8,542 nucleotides of DNA from Clostridia bacterium. GTDB lineage: Bacteria; Bacillota; Clostridia; Oscillospirales; Ruminococcaceae. Below the pieces are notes generated by a model, which was given only the letters and a program-made list of their open reading frames with translations, was not told the DNA's origin and did not search any database. The stretch is from NCBI GenBank assembly GCA_026001145.1, contig BNZN01000028.1, positions 1 to 8,542 of the forward strand. Reading direction: 5' to 3'. This document shows positions 1-6,056 of the stretch, one piece after another (within the stretch, counting starts at the first letter, position 1; each line of letters opens with the position of its first letter). A program made the translations under genes and the position numbers.

Positions 1-1
1 T

Positions 2-205
2 GAAACACAAGAAATATCTAAAACGGCAAACTCAGAGCAAAACCAGGTTCCCAGAAGTCACAACAATTCTCTAGTCCATCGAGTAGAGCAGCAAATTGCG
101 ACAGAAATACGAAATTTGAATATCCTCAACATAACACCTTGGGATGCTCTTTTGTACATCAAGAAATGGCATGAAAGAATAATCGAGCTGAATTTAGAGA
201 TGTAA
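2..205 (+). CDS. mutS: DNA mismatch repair protein MutS, C-terminal end (partial)
   Basis: This is an open frame running in from the left edge and ending at TAA 203-205, leaving 67 residues. A low-complexity polar stretch (Glu, Asn, Gln, Ser) comes first. It is followed by a segment reading IRNLNILNITPWDALLYI, which matches the usual MutS end: a linker and then a helical tail of the form L-[DN]-x-x-x-[LIM]-TP-x-[ED]-AL-x-x-[LI]-Y. Full-length MutS dimerises on mismatched DNA and uses an ABC-type ATPase to recruit MutL; only the tail after the ATPase domain is visible here. The call rests on this short tail, so it is moderately secure. The gene converges on the prophage connector gene with only 12 bases between the stop codons, and I see no terminator hairpin between them. 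This marks the left edge of the phage-derived DNA. Confidence 0.6.
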   Translation, partial: ETQEISKTANSEQNQVPRSHNNSLVHRVEQQIATEIRNLNILNITPWDALLYIKKWHERIIELNLEM

Positions 206-217
206 CTTTATTTGTCA

Positions 218-601
218 CTACCACTTGATACACCTGAAAGCTGCCAATTGTTCATTGCTACCGCACATCAAGTAATTCACAACTGAATCAAATGTCTCTT
301 CCGGCGTGCTGCCAACTGAGAATGAGACACTTGTGTCACCTTCGGCAATCTGTTTGGCAATTGGCGTTAAGTCGAGGCTTTCTATGCGGTCTGGATTGGT
401 AAGTTTCTTGATGAACAGGAATTCACCTACAATCATATCCACAACCACTTCATAAAGTTCAACTGGAATTTCTGTGATACTACAGTCGTTCTTGAGCTTT
501 TTCTCTGCCTTAGTGATGGTGAAATCAATCATCCACTCATCCGCTGGCATAACCACATATCCAAACATTGTTAATCTGCCAATAACGTCATCCCTCAGCA
601 T
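218..601 (-). CDS. Putative head-tail connector / DNA-packaging adaptor protein
   Basis: The protein has 127 residues, is acidic and helical, and has no signal peptide or membrane segment. It is the last of four tightly packed head genes, in the place where siphophages of the SPP1/PBSX type encode the small connector that sits under the portal and receives the tail. Size (about 100-150 aa) and an N-terminal pattern of short helices fit gp6/YqbG-like connectors, but I recognise no diagnostic motif, so position is the main argument. ATG at 601 is preceded by GAGAGG about nine bases upstream and overlaps the end of the preceding gene by 14 bases, indicating translational coupling. The tail genes that should follow are missing: the gene ends at 218 and mutS is reached 12 bases later. 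It could instead be an unrelated small head-completion protein. Confidence 0.5.
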   Translation of the reverse strand: MLRDDVIGRLTMFGYVVMPADEWMIDFTITKAEKKLKNDCSITEIPVELYEVVVDMIVGEFLFIKKLTNPDRIESLDLTPIAKQIAEGDTSVSFSVGSTPEETFDSVVNYLMCGSNEQLAAFRCIKW

Positions 602-773
602 CTGTCGCTACCTCTCGCTTCTCTTTCTTCGCAGGTTTAGAAGTTCCTTCAACAGTGTATCCGTGGCTTTTGAACCAGTGGATCAGCCATTCGTCTTCAG
701 TCGCTCCAATACCAGCTACAAACATTAAGCCCGCATGGTATCCCGTTATCTTTGTTGGTGCTATTATCTTCAT
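588..773 (-). CDS. Small phage head-module protein (YqbF-like), function unknown
   Basis: The protein has about 61 residues. A longer reading from an ATG at 806 would overlap the capsid gene, but the ATG at 773 is preceded by GGGAG seven bases upstream and follows the capsid stop by 13 bases, so 773 is chosen. The N-terminal half has glycine and hydrophobic residues; a middle segment reads TEDEWLIHWFKSHGYTVEG, and the last 15 residues are rich in Lys and Glu. A short protein with an acidic-helix then GY-x-V pattern is often found between capsid and connector genes in Firmicutes phages (YqbF in the B. subtilis skin element is one by position). Its role is not established. It appears intact and shares the capsid operon. 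Confidence 0.55.
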   Translation of the reverse strand: MKIIAPTKITGYHAGLMFVAGIGATEDEWLIHWFKSHGYTVEGTSKPAKKEKREVATDAEG

Positions 774-786
774 TGACCCACTCCCA

Positions 787-1770
787 TTAACCTGCAGTCG
801 GTACAACTTTTAAACCTCTGAAAACTCCTGCTGCTTTCGTAGCTTTTAGTGCTACTGCTGCAACCATCTCAACCTCGCCCGTTTTCAAAGAACCTGCAGT
901 GGTGAAATCCGGCAGCCACGATTGAACAGGTGGTACCCCAGCCATCGAAATTGCGTGGAATCCATCAAGTGCAAATCGTGCTATGTAAATGCTTGTGCAA
1001 CCCGCATAACTGCCCAACGTTTCAGTCTTGACCACATCATCATTCGAGCCGCATTTAGCACCCAGATCAATCAGTGGTATCCAGTTATACGTACTAACAT
1101 TCGTGCCCCACTCATCCTTCGTTTCTTGATACTTGCCCGTCACTTTCGCTATATATTCCAATACGGAAATCATGTCACCGTTGCCCATTATTGCAGTTGG
1201 CTTGCCATCTAGTTTCTTCAATGCCTTATTTAAGAGCAACAGAAACTTACCTGCATTGGCCTCAATATTCACGGTGGTGGTAAAGTCTATTATTTTAGAG
1301 GTGCCTGTGTTCCATTCGGTATCGGAACCAGTTAAAGCCACATCCAAGCCATCAAATGCATTTTCATCTGCTGTACTGTTCCCATTAATTACCGTGTTGT
1401 GGAAAAGTGATTTTGCAGCCTTGATCTTCTGGCTCATCTGCAGTGATACTTCATCTACTATCCCACCCATATTGGAGATAACCCTGTCTATCTGGAACGA
1501 GCCACCAAAGACTTTCAGGTCAACGGTATATCTCTGTTTTGTCACTTCTTGCGGCACATATTCCGTATTGACTGCTCTGAATGCCGCTGTTGGTTGCGTG
1601 ATCAACCTTGTATACCCATATGTTAATGTTGCACCACCACCAGTAGGTGATACACAATCGTCAAATGTTAGGTTGTCCAAGAGAAACGAGCTTTTCCTAA
1701 ACTCATCAATTACACCCATCTGCAGCGCATCTTGAACATCCAGTTTTGCCTGTTCTAATGTTACTGCCAT
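787..1770 (-). CDS. Phage major capsid protein (HK97-fold type)
   Basis: The gene encodes 327 residues and would form the icosahedral shell around the scaffold. Features seen: a helical N-terminus, a glycine-rich segment SPTGGGATLTYGYTR near residues 42-56, then a motif around VDLKVFGGSFQIDRVI at about residues 82-97, followed by a helix with repeated Gln, Lys and Ala. The 'F-x-[IV]-DR-[VI]' element leading into a long spine-like helix is typical of HK97-fold capsids of Firmicutes siphophages, and length and placement directly after a scaffold gene agree. The ATG at 1770 has a strong GGAGGG site (GAGGAGGGT, about 11 bases upstream). The gene lies 17 bases downstream of the scaffold stop. It looks intact and not obviously mutated, unlike the packaging genes. 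The fold assignment is by pattern and context, not by structure. Confidence 0.85.
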   Translation of the reverse strand: MAVTLEQAKLDVQDALQMGVIDEFRKSSFLLDNLTFDDCVSPTGGGATLTYGYTRLITQPTAAFRAVNTEYVPQEVTKQRYTVDLKVFGGSFQIDRVISNMGGIVDEVSLQMSQKIKAAKSLFHNTVINGNSTADENAFDGLDVALTGSDTEWNTGTSKIIDFTTTVNIEANAGKFLLLLNKALKKLDGKPTAIMGNGDMISVLEYIAKVTGKYQETKDEWGTNVSTYNWIPLIDLGAKCGSNDDVVKTETLGSYAGCTSIYIARFALDGFHAISMAGVPPVQSWLPDFTTAGSLKTGEVEMVAAVALKATKAAGVFRGLKVVPTAG

Positions 1771-1787
1771 CTATTTTCTTACCCTCC

Positions 1788-2372
1788 TCAGTTATTTCCT
1801 ATCTGCATCCTAATAGCTTCCGAAAGGGTTTGCGGCTTTCCAGTATTAGGAGTACCATCCTTTCGTTCACTTGGTGTGAACCCTTTTAGAATGCCCTTGT
1901 TTTCACTTTCCTTGATATCAAAGAGAAACTTTGTATCATCTGCTTCAATCAGGCTTTTGATTTGCTTGTCCAGCCCCTTTATCGTATCACCTTCAAGCTC
2001 AGCATCACTTAAGAAATCACTTAATAACGCCTTTGTAGCTGTTATGTTTTTAGCCTTTGCTTTCATGAGTTCAGATGCAACAATTGAATCCAACTTAACC
2101 CCTTTGAATTTAGCTTCATACTCTTGTTCTTTGGCCTTGTTCGTGTTGATTAATTCGTCAATTTGGGCTTTGAGTGCGTTGGAATCAGCTGCGTTTGATT
2201 TCAGTTCTTCCAATTGTGAATCACGTTCTTTCAATGATTCCTTAAGTTGTTTGAGCTCGTTATTAACCTCATTGAATCGAGCTTTCGGTATGAAATTACC
2301 CTCAAAATCACCCATTATCAAGTTAATTTGCTCTTCACTAAGCCCCAGTTTGGCCAGTTTCTCTTTGTTCAT
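1788..2372 (-). CDS. Phage scaffold protein (minor structural protein GP20 family)
   Basis: The gene encodes 194 residues: a short N-terminal helix MNKEKLAKLGLSEEQINLIM, then a long charged coiled coil (about residues 30-90, repeating Glu/Lys/Leu, including LKQLKESLKERDSQLEELKS). A helical middle follows, and the C-terminal tail is disordered with FTPSERKDGTPNTGKPQTL. This layout is characteristic of GP20-type scaffolds, which guide capsid assembly and are then expelled. The gene immediately precedes the capsid gene, the expected order. ATG 2372 has AAGGAGAT upstream with ten bases between GGAG and the start, a strong site. It is the first gene after the 2373-2680 gap. I see no convincing sigma-70 promoter on the minus strand directly before it, so it was probably read through from the upstream head genes, now interrupted. 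Confidence 0.85.
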   Translation of the reverse strand: MNKEKLAKLGLSEEQINLIMGDFEGNFIPKARFNEVNNELKQLKESLKERDSQLEELKSNAADSNALKAQIDELINTNKAKEQEYEAKFKGVKLDSIVASELMKAKAKNITATKALLSDFLSDAELEGDTIKGLDKQIKSLIEADDTKFLFDIKESENKGILKGFTPSERKDGTPNTGKPQTLSEAIRMQIGNN

Positions 2373-2462
2373 GCTTAAAAATCTCCTTCATAATTCGGTT
2401 TTTAACGTGGTCACCTACCACGGGGCCACCTAACGTGGCGCGAATGCTCACTCACGAATGCT

Positions 2463-2491
2463 TCGCATTGATTCGCTCGAAATCATGAATC
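2463..2491 (+). repeat. 29-bp direct repeat, copy 1
   Basis: This matches 2605-2633 with two mismatches (positions 2466 and 2471); the 3' 20 bases (2472-2491), beginning ttcgctcg, are identical. The downstream flank (caaaacacg) also resembles that of copy 2 (cccaaaagacg). Confidence 0.8.
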
Positions 2492-2561
2492 AAAACACGC
2501 TCACCCACTAGATTTGAGATTGCTTCGGAATTTTGCTAACGAGCGAAGCGAGATAGGTTTT

Positions 2562-2578
2562 GCCATTTTTAAAATGGC
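2562..2578. repeat. Palindrome, 8-bp arms
   Basis: The arms gccatttt and aaaatggc are separated by a single T. There is no T-run on either side, so it is not a typical intrinsic terminator; it could be a protein-binding site or part of the repeat element. Confidence 0.5.
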
Positions 2579-2604
2579 CCGTCTGCAATACCAAAAAGAC
2601 GAAA

Positions 2605-2633
2605 TCGTATTGGTTCGCTCGAAATCATGAATC
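2605..2633 (+). repeat. 29-bp direct repeat, copy 2
   Basis: Second copy of the unit at 2463-2491. It is also flanked by a shorter repeat, caaaa(a)gacgaaat, present at about 2592-2604 and 2635-2647, giving a local period of roughly 43 bp. Confidence 0.8.
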
Positions 2634-2647
2634 CCAAAAGACGAAAT

Positions 2648-2676
2648 TTGACAATTCAATGATTTTGAAATAGAAT
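2648..2676 (+). promoter_or_regulatory. Sigma-70 promoter of the toxin-antitoxin module, with possible operator
   Basis: TTGACA at 2648-2653 is a perfect -35 box. After exactly 17 bases comes TAGAAT at 2671-2676, one mismatch from the -10 consensus. Transcription should begin near 2682-2684. The spacer holds an inverted repeat ttcaa-tgatt-ttgaa (2655-2669), which is placed where an antitoxin would repress its own promoter; that role is inferred. Confidence 0.8.
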
Positions 2677-2704
2677 ATTAATGTGTAGGGTGGTGTATCA
2701 TCGA

Positions 2705-3070
2705 GTGTACAAAATAGTCTTTTTTCATGACAAGAACGGTACGTCTTCGATTCACGAGTATATACAAGACCTTTCCAAGAAAAAGGGAAAAGATAGCCGC
2801 ATAAAGTTCAACAAAGTTGTTAGCTACATCGATGAATTGAAACTCTATGGATTCCACGCTGGAGAACCATATATTAAGCACATCGAGGGAGAAATATGGG
2901 AGCTTAGACCGCTTAGAGATCGGATTTTCTTCTTCTGTTGGTGTGGTAACGCTTTTGTTCTTCTCCACCATTTTGTGAAGAAAACTCAGAAGACACCACA
3001 AAAAGAACTTGAACAGGCAAAGCGAAATATGATGAAATTTATAGAAAGGACTGACAAAAATGGAAAGTAA
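2705..3070 (+). CDS. higB: HigB/RelE-type toxin (phage-derived Gp49-like family)
   Basis: The gene encodes 121 residues from GTG 2705. Toxins of this family are small RelE-fold ribonucleases that cut mRNA on the ribosome. Visible family features are an N-terminal strand YKIVFFHDKNG, a helix with IHEYIQDLSKKKG, the central I-E-G-E-IWELRPLRDRIFFF segment (the 'LWELR..RI.F' core of the family), and the HHFVKKTQKTPQKELEQA helix. The C-terminal 'F-x-KK-x-x-KTP-x-x-E' is conserved and linked to RNA binding. An in-frame ATG at 2681 lies at or before the predicted transcription start, so the GTG start with AGGGTGG 11 bases upstream is preferred. The gene overlaps the antitoxin gene by 11 bases, toxin first, as in higBA modules. 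It runs opposite to the phage head genes and is a cargo ('moron') insertion rather than a structural gene. It looks intact. Confidence 0.85.
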   Translation: MYKIVFFHDKNGTSSIHEYIQDLSKKKGKDSRIKFNKVVSYIDELKLYGFHAGEPYIKHIEGEIWELRPLRDRIFFFCWCGNAFVLLHHFVKKTQKTPQKELEQAKRNMMKFIERTDKNGK

Positions 3071-3350
3071 GAGCACTTCTCCACTTGAAGATGAATGGGC
3101 AGAATTTCGGAAAGAAATTTGCACACCTGAAGAAATTGCTGAAAGTGATTTGAAGGTTGCGCTTGTTGGCGAAATAATAAAAGCTAGAGAAAAAGGACTT
3201 ACTCCAGAAGACCTCGAAGACCTGAGCGGCATAAAGAAACCTGTTATCAATCGTATGAAGAATATGAATACTTTTCCGCCGGTAAACACACTTCTCAAAT
3301 TCCTCATACCACTTGGCAAAACTCTTGCGGTAGTACCCATTGAAAAATAG
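3060..3350 (+). CDS. higA: HigA-type antitoxin, XRE-family helix-turn-helix
   Basis: The gene encodes 96 residues. The acidic N-terminal half is followed by a helix-turn-helix: a scan reading KGLTPEDLEDLSGIKKPVI at about residues 45-63, with the usual 'L(T/S)-x-x-x-L-x-x-x-[ST]-G-[IV]' signature. The tail, LLKFLIPLGKTLAVVPIEK, is the conserved end of antitoxins paired with this toxin family. The protein should bind and neutralise the toxin and repress the promoter at 2648-2676. ATG 3060 has GAAAGGA about nine bases upstream and overlaps the toxin stop, giving coupled translation. A terminator follows at 3367. No disabling change is seen. In a decayed prophage, an intact toxin-antitoxin pair could select against deletion of the region; this is inference. 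Confidence 0.85.
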   Translation: MESKSTSPLEDEWAEFRKEICTPEEIAESDLKVALVGEIIKAREKGLTPEDLEDLSGIKKPVINRMKNMNTFPPVNTLLKFLIPLGKTLAVVPIEK

Positions 3351-3366
3351 CCACGTAACCATTAGC

Positions 3367-3398
3367 AGCTGCACCTTATGGTGTGGCTCTTTTTATTT
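3367..3398 (+). terminator. Rho-independent terminator after higBA
   Basis: A 9-bp stem (agctgcacc, 3367-3375, with ggtgtggct, 3380-3388, including two G-T pairs) with a 4-base loop ttat is followed by ctctttttattt. On the other strand, an alternative outer stem (3349-3354 with 3383-3388) is followed by atttttc, so the site may also stop minus-strand transcripts coming from the minor head gene. Confidence 0.75.
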
Positions 3399-3402
3399 CA
3401 AG

Positions 3403-3823
3403 TTATTTCAAAAAGTTTTCAGCCCATTCTTTGTACGTCATATTCGCATTAACATATACGGTTTGCCCCTTTTTGTCCCTTGCTATCCGCAAACTGTACT
3501 CATCATCTTCGATGTATGGAACTGTAGATGTCCTGCAATTAGGGTGAAATGGTGGTGCTGTTGAGCCAGGTTTGTACCTATTTGTACCTACTCATAGGCA
3601 GTACCTCACCATCTAGGTTTTGGCATATCTCACTTGTCCTATCATCCAAAGTGGCTAGAATTTTGTATTTTTGGATTCCTAGTTCTCTGTAGCTGTCTTT
3701 TTCTGCTGCTGACGCAAAATACGCCGATTCTGTCATTACCAGTCTCCCTGCATTTGCCATTGCGCCATTCATTGTTTTGCTAAATTGCTTCAGCTCTCTG
3801 ATTGCTCTATCTGGTGAATCGCC
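3403..3823 (-). pseudogene. SPP1 gp7-like minor head protein, C-terminal part (split by inversion, frameshifted)
   Basis: Reading leftward from 3823: GDSPDRAIREL, then RLVMTESAYFAS, ILATLDDRTSEICQNLDGEV, then after the 10-bp duplication PGSTAPPFHPNCRTST and a tail ending at TAA 3405-3403. The pattern TE-x-x-x-x-x-x-A, A-x-[LD]D-x-x-TS-x-x-C-x-x-LDG and PPFHP-x-CR-[ST] is the signature of the Mu F/SPP1 gp7 minor head family, which associates with the portal inside the capsid. Upstream of 3823 the frame continues to 3898 only as 25 antisense residues of terL. The partner N-terminal half is at 6053-6679. Joined at Arg209/Gly210 and with one copy of the duplication removed, the gene is 345 aa. 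The duplicated 10 bp puts a TAG right after RYK, losing 55 C-terminal residues including the conserved HP-x-CR motif. Confidence 0.85.
3571..3590. repeat. 10-bp perfect tandem duplication
   Basis: tttgtaccta occurs twice head to tail (3571-3580, 3581-3590). It lies inside the minor head gene between Tyr-Lys and Pro-Gly codons. Removing one copy makes the downstream family motif in frame, so it is a recent slippage or duplication event. Confidence 0.95.
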
Positions 3824-4598
3824 GCAGATAACACTCACATTAAACCCATGGAATGAACGACACTGGATCAAAAGCAGATTCTTTGACGTACCAATCACAG
3901 AAAATATTCTAGCTATGACAACGAATTACACCTGCAATGAGTGGCTTGATGAATCTGATCTTAACCTATTCGAGGAAATGAGAATTAGAAACCCAAGAAG
4001 ATACAGAGTAGCCGGACTTGGCGAATGGGGCATGTCTGAAGGTCTTGTTTTCGAGGATTGGGAGGAAAGATATTTTGATATCCACAGTGATGGGTTTAGG
4101 AAAGAGCACTTACAACTAGAATCAATATTCGGGTTGGATTTCGGATATACAAACTATGCAACAGCACTCTTCTGTGGACTTGTTGATACCAAAGCTTGCG
4201 AGATATTTGTGTTTGATGAGATATATGAGAAAGGCTTAACAAATCGGAGGATATATGAGCGAATAACTGAGAGAGGCTATTCGAAAGAGCGCATTACAGC
4301 GGACTCTGCAGAACCCAAATCTATTGATGAACTTAGAGAATTGGGACTTAGAAACATACGAGCAGCTAGAAAAGGCAAAGACTCAATAAACAGCGGGATT
4401 CAATACATACAAGGCTACAAGATAGTAATCCATCCTAAGTGCGTTAATTTCATCACAGAGATTAGCAGCTATGTGTGGGATGTAGACAGAGCCGGGAAAC
4501 AGGTGAACAGGCCAATTGATGATTTCAACCACTTGATGGATGCAATGCAGTACTCAATGGGTGATTTGATGAAGGGGCAGGCATTTAGTTTCGAGTGA
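3824..4598 (+). pseudogene. terL: Terminase large subunit, C-terminal part with nuclease domain (split by inversion)
   Basis: This part encodes 257 residues of the DNA-packaging motor's large subunit. It begins with ITLTLNPWNERHW, the coupling motif ('LT-x-NP') that follows the Walker B box in this terminase family. The nuclease domain follows, with its expected acidic residues in IFGLDFGYTN, ITADSAEPKSI and DFNHLMDAMQYS. The frame is open further left to 3777, but those 16 residues are antisense minor head sequence. There is no ribosome site placed to start at the true junction, so translation is doubtful. The N-terminal ATPase half lies 2 kb away on the opposite strand (6680-7161). Together they give 418 aa, a normal length. 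The stop is 15 bases before the portal start, the usual terL-portal order. Confidence 0.9.
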
Positions 4599-4613
4599 TG
4601 GGGGTGGAAACAG

Positions 4614-6056
4614 GTGTTTTTTGATTTTCTGGGGATGCAGACCAACAAGATTGGACAGGCAATCAGAAAAGGCGCACCTCTATCTGAAAAAGAGATCATC
4701 GAGCAGGAGATTACCAATTGGAAGGTGTCAATCGCTCGTAAAATACAGATTACAGGTGAAAGATATTACTGCGGTGAACAGGATATTCTAAGGCATAAAC
4801 GCACAGTAATCGGGCAGAATGGACAGCTGATTGAAGTAAGTAACCTGCCAAACAACCACATCATAGATAACCAGTATGCAAAGATGGTGGGTCAGAAATC
4901 CAACTACCTTGTAGGCCAGCCACTCACATTCGATACAAACAACGATGAATACCAAGAAGCCTTGAAAGATGTGTTTGATCAAGGTTTCCAGAAGACTCTG
5001 AAGAACCTTGCAACAGATACATTAAACGGCGGCATCGGCTGGTTGTATGTCTATTACGATGCAAACGGCAAATTCAGCTTCAAGCGATTTGAGCCGTTTG
5101 AGATACTGCCCTTCTGGAAAGATTCAGAACATACCGAACTTGATTTCGTGGGTAGAGTCTATGAAGTTGAGGTATTCGAAGGCACAAAGAGCCGAATTAT
5201 CGAGAAAGTGGAAATCTATGGGATTGACGGGATAGAGAGATACACACTATCAAATAGCAGTTTGACAGCTGACACTGAAAACAGCTATTCAACCTATTTG
5301 ACATTTGAAAAAGACGAAGGTGAATCGATAGATTACAACTGGGGTAGAATCCCCATTATCCCGTTTAAGTACAACTCTAAAGAGATACCACTAATAACTA
5401 AAGTGAAAAGTTTGCAAGATGCCATAAACCGCACCTTATCTGATTTCCAGAATAATATGCAGGAGGATGCAAGGAACACAATACTGGTACTGAAAAACTA
5501 TGACGGCACGGATTTAGGTGAGTTCAGAAGGAATTTAGCAACTTATGGTGCAGTGAAAGTCAAGACAATAGACGGTGCAAATGGTGGTTTAGAAGCACTC
5601 CATGTTGAGGTTAATTCAGAAAACTACAAGACAATTCTGGAGCTGTTCAAGAAATCACTCATTGAGAATGCAATGGGATATGATGCCAGAGATGACAGGT
5701 TAAACAGTAACCCAAACCAGATGAACTTGAAGTCGATGTATTCGGATATTGATCTTGATGCAAATGGTATGGAGACAGAGTATCAAGCGTCATTTGAGAA
5801 GCTGATATGGTTTGTGAATCTTTACTTGATGAACAGCAACAAAGGGAATTTCGAAAATGAATATCTAAAAATCATCTTCAACAGAGATATGCTGATGAAT
5901 GAGACCGAGGTTATAGGGAGCCTGGTTAAATCAGTAGGCATACTCTCAAATCAGACGATAGTCAGCCAGCATCCATGGGTAACAGATGTGCAGCAGGAGC
6001 TTGAGCGGATCAAGGAGGAACAGTTGCCAAAGGGCTATGAAGAGGCTTTCACATGA
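4614..6056 (+). CDS. Phage portal protein (SPP1 gp6-like family)
   Basis: The gene encodes 480 residues, typical length for the SPP1 gp6-type portal, the dodecameric ring at one capsid vertex through which DNA is packaged. Visible landmarks are the N-terminal helical region with YYCGEQDIL (about residues 52-60) and NNHIIDNQYAKMVGQKSNYLVGQPLTF at about 80-106. Next come a GGIGWLYVYYDANGKFSF strand pair, and the IPIIPFKYN-x-x-E-x-x-x-x-x-x-x-x-LQDAIN segment leading to the long stem helices. An asparagine/methionine-rich helix around SNPNQMNLKSMYSDIDL is also present. The GTG start at 4614 has GGGGGTGG about seven bases upstream; no ATG nearby fits better. The gene looks complete, but it lies on the inverted block and its original promoter is now on the other strand, so it may be silent. 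Its end overlaps the next gene by 4 bases (ATGA). Confidence 0.9.
   Translation: MFFDFLGMQTNKIGQAIRKGAPLSEKEIIEQEITNWKVSIARKIQITGERYYCGEQDILRHKRTVIGQNGQLIEVSNLPNNHIIDNQYAKMVGQKSNYLVGQPLTFDTNNDEYQEALKDVFDQGFQKTLKNLATDTLNGGIGWLYVYYDANGKFSFKRFEPFEILPFWKDSEHTELDFVGRVYEVEVFEGTKSRIIEKVEIYGIDGIERYTLSNSSLTADTENSYSTYLTFEKDEGESIDYNWGRIPIIPFKYNSKEIPLITKVKSLQDAINRTLSDFQNNMQEDARNTILVLKNYDGTDLGEFRRNLATYGAVKVKTIDGANGGLEALHVEVNSENYKTILELFKKSLIENAMGYDARDDRLNSNPNQMNLKSMYSDIDLDANGMETEYQASFEKLIWFVNLYLMNSNKGNFENEYLKIIFNRDMLMNETEVIGSLVKSVGILSNQTIVSQHPWVTDVQQELERIKEEQLPKGYEEAFT

Larger units (their letters stand above)
2373..2647. other. Noncoding, repeat- and hairpin-rich gap
   Basis: About 275 bases between the scaffold gene and the toxin promoter with no plausible gene on either strand. 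It contains two adjacent GC-rich hairpins: cgtgg/ccacg at 2406-2422 and gccac/gtggc at 2425-2439. Two near-identical copies of a 29-bp unit follow (2463-2491 and 2605-2633). An inverted copy of the unit's core, cgagcgaa, lies at 2540-2547, and an A/T-rich palindrome gccattttTaaaatggc at 2562-2578. The octamer cgaatgct is repeated at 2441 and 2455. The pattern resembles bacterial REP/MITE-like intergenic elements rather than phage coding DNA; this is an interpretation. Confidence 0.6.

Noticed and set aside
1133..1735. Open frame of 200 aa on plus across the capsid gene
   Set aside because: It is the antisense of an obvious capsid coding region, with no ribosome site and no recognisable protein pattern.
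1876..2433. Open frame of 185 aa on plus opposite the scaffold gene
   Set aside because: Serine- and leucine-rich antisense of the coiled-coil gene; no ribosome site.
2400..2647. CRISPR array
   Set aside because: Only two copies of the longer unit with a single 113-bp gap; no regular spacers and no cas genes.
2678..3340. Open frame of 220 aa on minus opposite the toxin-antitoxin genes
   Set aside because: Hydrophobic, serine-rich antisense of a clear HigB/HigA pair; it also crosses the promoter.
3340..3564. Small plus-strand frame (74 aa) after the antitoxin
   Set aside because: It spans the terminator and the antisense of the minor head gene; cysteine-rich junk with no start signal.
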